A stretch of 6,530 nucleotides of DNA, from NCBI GenBank assembly GCA_025965815.1, contig JAOPWF010000506.1:1-6530 (forward strand), in the 5' to 3' direction. A program made the translations under genes and the position numbers. Each line of letters opens with the position of its first letter. The stretch's first letter is position 1. Positions 1 to 6,530 of this stretch are shown one piece after another. The notes beneath the pieces were generated by a model, which was not told where the DNA came from, ran no database searches, and was given only the letters and a program-made list of their open reading frames with translations. This stretch comes from Mycobacterium sp. GTDB taxonomy: Bacteria; Actinomycetota; Actinomycetes; Mycobacteriales; Mycobacteriaceae.

Positions 1-5
1 CAAAC

Positions 6-1478
<1,473 letters not shown>

Positions 1479-1505
1479 GCGTCGGCTCGCATCGACTGCG
1501 CGCAC

Positions 1506-1537
1506 AGGGCGGGATCTGCTTCGGCATCCCGCCCTTT
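1506..1537 (+). terminator. Probable intrinsic terminator after ahcY/sahH
   Basis: A perfect 10-bp inverted repeat, AGGGCGGGAT (1506-1515) with ATCCCGCCCT (1526-1535), starts 28 nt after the ahcY stop codon. Inside the loop, GC-TTCG-GC (1518-1525) can add two more pairs and close with a stable UUCG tetraloop, leaving two bulged bases. Only three T residues follow (1535-1537), so the U-tract is weak, which is common for mycobacterial terminators. It lies between ahcY and the promoter of the lipase gene and should keep the two units apart. Being a near-perfect palindrome, it may also act on the other strand, but no gene here would use it. Confidence 0.8.
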
Positions 1538-1580
1538 GTGCACTCTCGGGGCACGCACCGCACACTCACTCCAAGAACAG

Positions 1581-1601
1581 CATTCGCGTAAACAGCGAAT
1601 G
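1581..1601. promoter_or_regulatory. Candidate operator: 7-bp inverted repeat over the lipase -35 region
   Basis: CATTCGC (1581-1587) and GCGAATG (1595-1601) form a perfect inverted repeat around the 7-nt spacer GTAAACA. The proposed -35 hexamer TAAACA (1589-1594) lies entirely inside the spacer. A dimeric repressor bound here, for example of the TetR or MarR type, would block RNA polymerase. The palindrome and its placement are seen directly; the operator role and the regulator class are inferred. No regulator gene is present in the window, so any such protein would be encoded elsewhere. Confidence 0.45.
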
Positions 1602-1617
1602 GCATCTCTGTTAGCGT
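1589..1617 (+). promoter_or_regulatory. Candidate sigma-A-type promoter for a leaderless lipase transcript
   Basis: TAAACA (1589-1594) matches the -35 consensus TTGACA at four of six bases. TAGCGT (1612-1617) fits the mycobacterial -10 pattern TANNNT. The spacer between them is exactly 17 nt. Seven nucleotides separate the -10 element from the GTG at 1625, which puts the expected transcription start on or next to that start codon. There is no room for a Shine-Dalgarno sequence, so the mRNA would be leaderless, a common mode in mycobacteria. The motif match is modest, but the spacing and position agree well. Confidence 0.55.
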
Positions 1618-1624
1618 CCGCGCC

Positions 1625-2926
1625 GTGGGTCGGGCGGCGGGGGCAATTGTTGCGTTACTGGTGATCGGCGGCAGCTGGGGCATCCGGCCCGCGCACGCCG
1701 ACAGTGGCCACGACCCGTACTTCAACGAGGACGGGTACGCCGAGTTCTACACCCCCCCGGATCCGCTGCCGCCGGGTCAGCCGGGCGACCTGATCCGGAC
1801 CGAGCCGTCGCGGCTGGTGCTGGAACCATCGGGCCAGCTGGGCGCGATCATCGCCACCGGCACCCGGATCATGTACCGCAGCACGGATGCTCGCGGGAAC
1901 CCGAATGCGGTGACCGGCACCTACTTCGAGCCCGACAACCCGTGGCCGGGCAACGGGCCGCGACCGCTGATCGTGTACGGACCCGGCACCCAGGGACAGG
2001 GCGACCAGTGCGCGCCCTCGCGGCAGTTCAACCAGGGCATCCACTGGTCTCCGTGGTTGGACATCGCGTTCAACTACGAGGAGCTGTTCGTCGCCACGAT
2101 GGTGGCCCGTGGATTCGCCATCGTGATGACCGACTACGACGGCCTGGGCACCCCCGGTGTGCACACCTACGTGAACCGACTTGCCGAGGGCCAGGCGATG
2201 GTCGATGCCGGCCGGGCGGCCATGCGCCTGCCGGGCACGTCGCTGGCCCCGCACGGACCCGTCGCATTCTGGGGCTACTCGCAGGGCGGCGGCGCGGCGG
2301 CATCGGCGGCCGAACTGGCGCCGATCTACGCGCCGGACCTCGATGTCGTCGGGACCTACGCGGGCGCACCGCCCGCTGATCTGAAGGAACTGTTCCCCTA
2401 CGCCGACGGCAGCGCGCTGGTGGGTGTGGTCGGCTACGCACTCAACGGCGTGATCGCGGCGTACCCAGAGGCTGAGCCCGCGATCCGCGAAAAGCTCACG
2501 CCCCGAGGCGAAGACCTGCTGGCCAAGACGCAGGACCAGTGCATCGCCGAGACGATCACGAAGTTCATGTTCCGGCACCTGCAGCCCTACTTCACCGAAG
2601 ACATCTCGCAGCTGGTCACCGAGGAGCCGTTCAAGGGCCTGTTCGATCTGCAGCGGATCGGGCGGTACAAGCCCGCGGCGCCGGTGCTGATCAACAGCAA
2701 CCGCTACGACCCGCTGGTGCCGTGGACAGGGGCCAATCAGCTCGGCCGCGACTGGTGCGCGCTGGGCGCCGACGTCGAGTTCCGGACCAACGAAGAACCG
2801 CCGTTCCTCAACAAGCTCGTCGTCAACCACGCGCTGCCGATGTTCGTGGACGGCGAGCCCGCCATGCAGTGGATCGCCGACCGTTTTAACGGCGTGCCGA
2901 CCACTCCCAACTGCGGGGCGTTCTAG
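1625..2926 (+). CDS. Secreted lipase/esterase, LIP family (Candida antarctica lipase A type)
   Basis: This is an exported alpha/beta-hydrolase of 433 residues that probably cleaves acylglycerols or other lipid esters outside the cytoplasm. Residues 1-25 form a Sec signal peptide: a short MGR start, a hydrophobic core at 4-20 and an AHA cleavage site before D26. The nucleophile elbow is GYSQGG with S219. D362 (NRYDPLVPW) and H402 (VVNHALPMF) are the best candidates for the rest of the triad; their order and spacing suit the secretory lipase family. YGPGTQGQ (118-125) may help form the oxyanion hole, and DYDGLG (170-175) is typical of the family. Four cysteines, C129, C306, C378 and C430, could form disulfides. 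The GTG at 1625 is the only usable start: an in-frame TAA lies at 1589-1591 and no other start codon comes between. The gene separates sahH from tmk, which adjoin in M. tuberculosis. Base composition resembles its neighbours, so there is no sign of recent transfer. The substrate is unknown. Confidence 0.88.
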   Translation: MGRAAGAIVALLVIGGSWGIRPAHADSGHDPYFNEDGYAEFYTPPDPLPPGQPGDLIRTEPSRLVLEPSGQLGAIIATGTRIMYRSTDARGNPNAVTGTYFEPDNPWPGNGPRPLIVYGPGTQGQGDQCAPSRQFNQGIHWSPWLDIAFNYEELFVATMVARGFAIVMTDYDGLGTPGVHTYVNRLAEGQAMVDAGRAAMRLPGTSLAPHGPVAFWGYSQGGGAAASAAELAPIYAPDLDVVGTYAGAPPADLKELFPYADGSALVGVVGYALNGVIAAYPEAEPAIREKLTPRGEDLLAKTQDQCIAETITKFMFRHLQPYFTEDISQLVTEEPFKGLFDLQRIGRYKPAAPVLINSNRYDPLVPWTGANQLGRDWCALGADVEFRTNEEPPFLNKLVVNHALPMFVDGEPAMQWIADRFNGVPTTPNCGAF

Positions 2927-2935
2927 GCTGCCTGG

Positions 2936-3568
2936 GTGCTCATCGCGATCGAAGGTGTCGACGGCGCGGGCAAGCGCACGCTGACCCAGGGACTGCGGGC
3001 GGCGTTCGAGGGAGCGGGCCGGTCGGTGGCGAGCCTGGCGTTCCCCCGTTACGGGCAGTCGGTGGCCGCCGACGTCGCCGCCGAGGCGCTGCACGGTGAG
3101 CACGGCGACCTGGCCACCTCGGTTTACGCGATGGCGATGCTGTTCGCGCTCGACCGGGCCGCCGCACGCGAGGAGATCGGCCACCTGCAGGCCGCCTATG
3201 ACGTGCTGATCCTGGACCGCTACGTGGCGTCCAACGCCGCCTACAGCGCCGCCCGGCTGCACCAGGACGCCGACGGTGAGGTCGTCGACTGGGTCCGACG
3301 GCTCGAATACGAGCGGATGCGGCTGGCGGCGCCCGACTGGCAGGTGCTGCTGGCGGTGCCCACCGAACTGGCCGCCCAGCGCGCCGAGGACCGCGCGCAA
3401 CAGGAGGCCGGTCGGGCCCGGGACGTCTACGAACGCGACGACGGTTTGCAGCGGAGAACCGGGGAGGTTTACGCGGAACTGGCCGCGCGCGACTGGGGCG
3501 GACGGTGGGTCATCGGCGGTCCAGAAGTCGATCCAACCCAGCTCGCGGGGGCGTTATCGGGCCGCTAG
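2936..3568 (+). CDS. tmk: Thymidylate kinase (dTMP kinase)
   Basis: This cytosolic enzyme phosphorylates dTMP to dTDP with ATP, the last step specific to dTTP synthesis, and is essential in most bacteria. The protein has 210 residues against 214 in M. tuberculosis Tmk. The P-loop GVDGAGKR covers residues 7-14 and includes D9 and K13. FPRY (36-39) holds the dTMP-stacking F36. R74, the DRY motif D94-R95-Y96, N100 and Y103 match the thymine and phosphate contacts known from the M. tuberculosis enzyme. The LID region around 148-166 carries R153, R160 and D163. The GTG start gives MLIAIEGVDGAGK, the expected N-terminus, 9 nt after the lipase stop. I see no Shine-Dalgarno sequence and no terminator in that gap, so translation may rely on coupling or on an unrecognised upstream start site. 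It leads the tmk-mtrA-mtrB-lpqB block. Confidence 0.97.
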   Translation: MLIAIEGVDGAGKRTLTQGLRAAFEGAGRSVASLAFPRYGQSVAADVAAEALHGEHGDLATSVYAMAMLFALDRAAAREEIGHLQAAYDVLILDRYVASNAAYSAARLHQDADGEVVDWVRRLEYERMRLAAPDWQVLLAVPTELAAQRAEDRAQQEAGRARDVYERDDGLQRRTGEVYAELAARDWGGRWVIGGPEVDPTQLAGALSGR

Positions 3569-3623
3569 CAGCGAATCTGTGGCAAAACGCGCGTGTGGTA
3601 GCACAGGTTTATCGCGTTCTGGT

Positions 3624-3641
3624 GACACCATGGACACCATG
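3624..3641 (+). repeat. Tandem 9-bp repeat across the mtrA start codon
   Basis: The 9-bp unit GACACCATG occurs twice back to back (3624-3632 and 3633-3641). Each copy ends in an in-frame ATG, so mtrA has two possible starts three codons apart, giving either MDTMRQ or MRQ. GTGACA at 3622-3627 loosely resembles the GTCACA-like half-sites described for MtrA binding, so the repeat might take part in autoregulation, but this is speculation. The rest of the 61-nt gap (3569-3629) shows no clear TANNNT -10 element and no Shine-Dalgarno sequence close to either ATG. Confidence 0.6.
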
Positions 3642-4316
3642 AGGCAAAGGATTCTGGTCGTCGATGACGACGCTTCGCTGGCAGAGATGCTGACCATCGT
3701 GCTGCGCGGGGAGGGATTCGACACCGCGGTGGTCGGCGACGGCACGCAGGCGCTCACCGCCGTTCGCGAACTGCGGCCCGATCTGGTGCTGCTGGACCTG
3801 ATGCTGCCCGGCATGAACGGTATCGACGTGTGCCGCGTGCTGCGCGCCGACTCCGGCGTGCCCATCGTGATGCTGACCGCCAAGACGGACACCGTCGACG
3901 TCGTGCTCGGCCTGGAATCGGGCGCCGACGACTACGTGATGAAGCCGTTCAAGCCCAAGGAGCTCGTCGCCCGGGTGCGCGCGCGGCTGCGCCGCAACGA
4001 GGACGAGCCCGCGGAGATGCTGTCCATCGCCGATGTCGAGATCGACGTGCCGGCCCACAAGGTGACCCGGCAGGGCGAACAGATCTCGCTCACTCCGCTG
4101 GAGTTTGACCTGTTGGTGGCGTTGGCGCGCAAACCGCGGCAGGTGTTTACTCGTGATGTGCTGCTCGAACAGGTGTGGGGATACCGGCACCCCGCTGACA
4201 CCCGTTTGGTGAACGTCCATGTCCAGCGGTTGCGGGCCAAGGTCGAAAAAGACCCGGAGAACCCGACCGTCGTGTTGACCGTTCGAGGAGTGGGATACAA
4301 GGCCGGACCCCCGTGA
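3630..4316 (+). CDS. mtrA: Response regulator MtrA (OmpR/PhoB family)
   Basis: MtrA is the DNA-binding regulator of the mycobacterial MtrAB system, linked to control of dnaA, fbpB and peptidoglycan hydrolase genes, and is essential in M. tuberculosis. The 228-residue protein equals the M. tuberculosis length and is nearly identical to it as far as I recall. The receiver domain (about 6-120) shows the acidic pair D12-D13, phospho-acceptor D56 ([11 protein letters not shown]), T83, Y102 and K105. The winged-helix domain (about 130-226) holds the PLEFDLL segment, the [12 protein letters not shown] recognition helix and the closing [11 protein letters not shown]. The reading frame stays open upstream to 3276, but that stretch overlaps tmk in another frame and is not family-like. 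I chose the ATG at 3630, which begins MDTMRQ as in M. tuberculosis; the ATG at 3639 is the alternative. The stop overlaps the mtrB start by 4 nt, so the two should be translationally coupled. Confidence 0.97.
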   Translation: MDTMRQRILVVDDDASLAEMLTIVLRGEGFDTAVVGDGTQALTAVRELRPDLVLLDLMLPGMNGIDVCRVLRADSGVPIVMLTAKTDTVDVVLGLESGADDYVMKPFKPKELVARVRARLRRNEDEPAEMLSIADVEIDVPAHKVTRQGEQISLTPLEFDLLVALARKPRQVFTRDVLLEQVWGYRHPADTRLVNVHVQRLRAKVEKDPENPTVVLTVRGVGYKAGPP

Positions 4317-5959
4317 TTTGGAGCTCGAGGCGGCGCATTCATCGGCGCTCGGCACCACTGCTGCGCGGTACGAGTGCGTTAAGTCGAGCTATGGCGCTGG
4401 CCTGGCGCCGCTCGCTGCAGTTGCGAGTGGTGGTGTTGACGCTCGGCCTGTCTCTGGCGGTGATTCTGGTTCTCGGATTCGTCCTGACCAGCCAGGTCAC
4501 CGACCGCGTCCTGGAGGTCAAGGTCCGGGCCGCCACCGAGGAGATCGACCGGGCCCGCAACACCGTGAGCGGCATCGTCGGCGGCGAGGAGACCCGCTCG
4601 CTCGACAGCAGCCTGCAACTGGCGCGCAACACCCTCATCGACCGCAAAGGTGAGCCCGGCTCCGGCCTTGCCGGCGCCTTCGACGCGGCACTGGTGGTTC
4701 CCGGTGACGGCCCACGCGCGGCCACCGCGGCCGGACCGGTGCAGCAGATTCCTTCTGCGCTGCGGGATTTCGTGAAGGCCGGGCAGGTCAGCTACCAGTA
4801 CGCGACGGTGCGCACCGACGGCTTCTCCGGGCCCGCACTGATCATCGGAACGCCGACGTCCTCGCAGGTGACCAACCTCGAGCTCTACCTGATCTTCCCG
4901 CTGAGCAGCGAACAGAGCACCATCGCGCTGGTACGCGGCACCATGGCGACCGGCGGCGTCGTGCTGCTCGGCCTGCTCGCGGCCATCGCGCTGCTGGTCG
5001 CACGTCAGATCGTGCTGCCGGTGCGGTCGGCGTCGCGGATCGCCGAGCGGTTCGCCGAGGGGCACCTGACCGAGCGGATGCCGGTCCGCGGCGAGGACGA
5101 CATGGCCAGGCTGGCGGTGTCATTCAACGACATGGCCGAAAGCCTGTCGCGGCAGATCACCCAGCTCGAGGAGTTCGGCAACCTGCAGCGCCGGTTCACC
5201 TCCGACGTCAGCCATGAGTTGCGCACGCCGCTGACCACGGTGCGGATGGCCGCTGACCTGATCTACGACCACAGCGACGACCTCGACCCGGCGCTGCGGC
5301 GGTCCACCGAGTTGATGGTCAGCGAACTGGACCGCTTCGAGACGCTGCTGAACGACCTGCTGGAGATCTCCCGCCACGACGCCGGTGTCGCGGAGCTGTC
5401 CGTCGAGGCCGTCGACCTGCGATCCACGGTGAACAGCGCACTGGGCAATGTCGGGCATCTGGCCGACGACGCCGGCATCGAGCTGATGGTCGACATGCCG
5501 ACCGAGGAGGTCATCGCCGAAGTCGACCCGCGCCGCGTCGAGCGGATCCTGCGCAACCTGATCGCCAACGCCATCGACCACGCCGAGCACAAGCCGGTAC
5601 GGATCCGGATGGCCGCCGACGAAGACACCGTCGCGGTGACGGTCCGCGACCACGGCGTCGGCCTGCGGCCCGGCGAGGAAAAGCTGGTGTTCAGCAGGTT
5701 CTGGCGCTCCGACCCGTCGCGGGTGCGTCGCTCCGGCGGAACCGGTCTCGGGCTGGCGATCAGCATCGAGGACGCCCGGCTGCATCAGGGCCGGCTGGAG
5801 GCCTGGGGTGAACCGGGCAAGGGCGCGTGCTTCCGGCTGACGCTGCCGCTGGTCCGCGGCCATAAGGTGACCACCAGCCCGCTCCCGATGAAACCGGTGG
5901 GCCGGGACCGTAAGCGGCGTCAGGTGCGCGAGCGCGAACCGGCGGGGGAGACGGTGTGA
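4313..5959 (+). CDS. mtrB: Sensor histidine kinase MtrB
   Basis: MtrB is the membrane sensor kinase that phosphorylates MtrA; in mycobacteria it is reported to act at the septum. The 548-residue protein has a basic N-terminal cytoplasmic segment, transmembrane helix 1 (about 39-60), an extracytoplasmic sensor domain (about 61-208), transmembrane helix 2 (about 209-231) and a HAMP linker (about 232-284). The dimerisation domain carries phospho-acceptor H301 in SHELRTP. The ATPase domain has N-box N415 and N419 ([11 protein letters not shown]), G1 DHGVG (446-450), the F-box FSRFWR (460-465) and G2 GGTGLGLA (475-482). The GTG start overlaps the mtrA stop as GTGA and yields an N-terminus like that of M. 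tuberculosis MtrB; a later ATG at 4388-4393 (M26) is less likely. It is about 19 residues shorter than the 567-residue M. tuberculosis protein. The difference lies mainly in the tail, which here is basic ([11 protein letters not shown]) and lacks the proline-glutamine run. Confidence 0.97.
   Translation: MIWSSRRRIHRRSAPLLRGTSALSRAMALAWRRSLQLRVVVLTLGLSLAVILVLGFVLTSQVTDRVLEVKVRAATEEIDRARNTVSGIVGGEETRSLDSSLQLARNTLIDRKGEPGSGLAGAFDAALVVPGDGPRAATAAGPVQQIPSALRDFVKAGQVSYQYATVRTDGFSGPALIIGTPTSSQVTNLELYLIFPLSSEQSTIALVRGTMATGGVVLLGLLAAIALLVARQIVLPVRSASRIAERFAEGHLTERMPVRGEDDMARLAVSFNDMAESLSRQITQLEEFGNLQRRFTSDVSHELRTPLTTVRMAADLIYDHSDDLDPALRRSTELMVSELDRFETLLNDLLEISRHDAGVAELSVEAVDLRSTVNSALGNVGHLADDAGIELMVDMPTEEVIAEVDPRRVERILRNLIANAIDHAEHKPVRIRMAADEDTVAVTVRDHGVGLRPGEEKLVFSRFWRSDPSRVRRSGGTGLGLAISIEDARLHQGRLEAWGEPGKGACFRLTLPLVRGHKVTTSPLPMKPVGRDRKRRQVREREPAGETV
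5947..5950 (+). promoter_or_regulatory. Shine-Dalgarno site for lpqB
   Basis: GGAG, within the purine run GGGGGAG (5944-5950), lies 5 nt before the GTG at 5956. This spacing suits ribosome binding and favours the GTG at 5956 over the in-frame ATG at 5977. It is the clearest ribosome binding site in the window; the lipase, tmk, mtrA and mtrB starts have none at a good distance. Confidence 0.6.
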
Positions 5960-6530
5960 GACGCTGCCGGCCCGCTATGGCGGCGGTCGTGTCGGTGCTG
6001 CTGGCGGTATGCGTGCTTGCCGGCTGCGCCGGGGTGCCCAGCTCGTCGGCCCCGCAGGCGATCGGGACCGTCGACCGGCCTGCGCCGCCCAGCCTGCCCA
6101 AACCGACACCGGGCATGGACCCCGACGTCCTGCTGCGTGAATTCCTCAAGGCCACCGCCGACCCGGCCAACCGGCACCTCGCGGCACGGCAGTTCCTCAC
6201 CGAGTCGGCGTCCAGCGCGTGGGACGACGCCGGCAGCGCGCTGCTGATCGACCGCGTCGTCTTCGTCGAGACCCGCAGCGCCGACCGGGTGTCGGTCAGT
6301 ATGCGGGCCGACATGCTGGGCTCGCTGTCGGACATCGGGGTCTTCGAGACCGCCGAGGGAGCGCTGCCGGACCCGGGGCCGATCGACCTGGTCAAGACCC
6401 CGGGCGGCTGGCGCATCGACCGGCTGCCCAACGGCGTCTTCCTGGACTGGCAGCAGTTCCAGCAGACCTATAAGCGCAACACCCTGTATTTCGCCGACCC
6501 GACGGGCAAGACCGTCGTCCCCGACCCGCG
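5956..6530 (+). CDS. lpqB: Lipoprotein LpqB, partial (C-terminus beyond the window)
   Basis: LpqB is a cell-envelope lipoprotein reported to bind the extracytoplasmic domain of MtrB and to modulate MtrA phosphorylation. The window holds the first 191 codons of a protein that has 583 residues in M. tuberculosis. The start gives [12 protein letters not shown], with an arginine-rich n-region and a hydrophobic core (about 7-22). The lipobox LAGC places the lipidated cysteine at C24, after which the mature protein begins [14 protein letters not shown]. Downstream segments such as [30 protein letters not shown] and [14 protein letters not shown] match the M. tuberculosis N-terminal region. The GerMN-like and beta-propeller-like domains would lie beyond the edge. 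The GTG overlaps the mtrB stop as GTGA (5956-5959) and has its own ribosome binding site, so coupled translation with mtrB is expected. An in-frame ATG at residue 8 would leave a weaker signal peptide. Confidence 0.95.
   Translation, partial: MRRCRPAMAAVVSVLLAVCVLAGCAGVPSSSAPQAIGTVDRPAPPSLPKPTPGMDPDVLLREFLKATADPANRHLAARQFLTESASSAWDDAGSALLIDRVVFVETRSADRVSVSMRADMLGSLSDIGVFETAEGALPDPGPIDLVKTPGGWRIDRLPNGVFLDWQQFQQTYKRNTLYFADPTGKTVVPDP

Noticed and set aside
1479..1624. A small gene or RNA in the ahcY-lipase gap
   Set aside because: The gap is explained by the terminator hairpin and the promoter/operator. I see no start codon with a ribosome binding site and no tRNA-like structure.
1625..2926. 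Recent horizontal transfer of the lipase gene
   Set aside because: GC-rich third positions and codon choice look like those of the flanking genes, and there are no insertion-sequence remnants, tRNA or direct repeats at its borders.
1655..3400. A 581-codon open frame on the minus strand opposite the lipase and tmk genes
   Set aside because: It runs antisense to two genes with clear family motifs. Its composition (rich in Arg, Val, Gly, His and Gln) is typical of a shadow frame in GC-rich DNA, and it shows no recognisable domain.
3594..3605. TGTG-GTAG-CACA inverted repeat upstream of mtrA as a CRP site
   Set aside because: The half-sites are 4 nt apart, whereas the CRP consensus TGTGA-N6-TCACA needs 8 nt between TGTG and CACA. 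A 4-bp repeat like this is expected by chance.
3276..3629. Extension of the mtrA frame upstream, giving a 346-residue protein
   Set aside because: The added part overlaps tmk in another frame and has no family-like sequence. The 228-residue form from 3630 matches known MtrA exactly in length.
3609..4358. A 249-codon minus-strand frame opposite mtrA
   Set aside because: It lies fully across the strongly conserved mtrA gene, has low-complexity His/Gln/Val-rich content and no family signature, so it is a shadow.

Overview
The window is a high-GC actinobacterial chromosome segment, almost certainly from a Mycobacterium/Mycolicibacterium. The encoded proteins match, residue for residue at the key positions I remember, the M. 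tuberculosis products SahH (Rv3248c), Tmk (Rv3247c), MtrA (Rv3246c), MtrB (Rv3245c) and LpqB (Rv3244c), and the gene order is the same. One extra gene, for a secreted lipase, lies between sahH and tmk; in M. tuberculosis these two genes are neighbours. This points to a non-tuberculous, perhaps fast-growing, species. The identifications come from recalled family motifs and reference sequences, not from a database search.

Layout, all genes on the + strand: ahcY/sahH (6-1478); a 146-nt intergenic region holding a strong hairpin terminator (1506-1537) and a promoter with a palindrome over its -35 hexamer (1581-1617); a secreted LIP-family lipase (GTG start, 1625-2926), probably on a leaderless transcript; tmk (GTG start, 2936-3568), 9 nt after the lipase stop; a 61-nt gap with a tandem 9-bp repeat at the mtrA start; mtrA (3630-4316); mtrB (GTG start, 4313-5959); and lpqB (GTG start at 5956, running off the right edge). 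mtrA/mtrB and mtrB/lpqB each overlap by the same four bases, GTGA. No gap exceeds 300 nt, and I see no RNA gene, mobile element or CRISPR array.

How the genes work together: SahH clears S-adenosylhomocysteine so that methyltransferases keep working. Tmk makes dTDP for DNA synthesis. MtrB (sensor kinase), MtrA (response regulator) and LpqB (lipoprotein reported to bind the MtrB sensor domain) form the mycobacterial system that ties cell-envelope state to replication and division. The lipase is the accessory part. It has a clear signal peptide and a candidate Ser-Asp-His triad, sits behind its own apparently regulated promoter, and has no visible terminator before tmk. Its promoter may therefore also feed the essential tmk-mtrAB-lpqB genes. 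The window is mostly conserved housekeeping sequence; the lipase and its control region are the parts most worth a second look.
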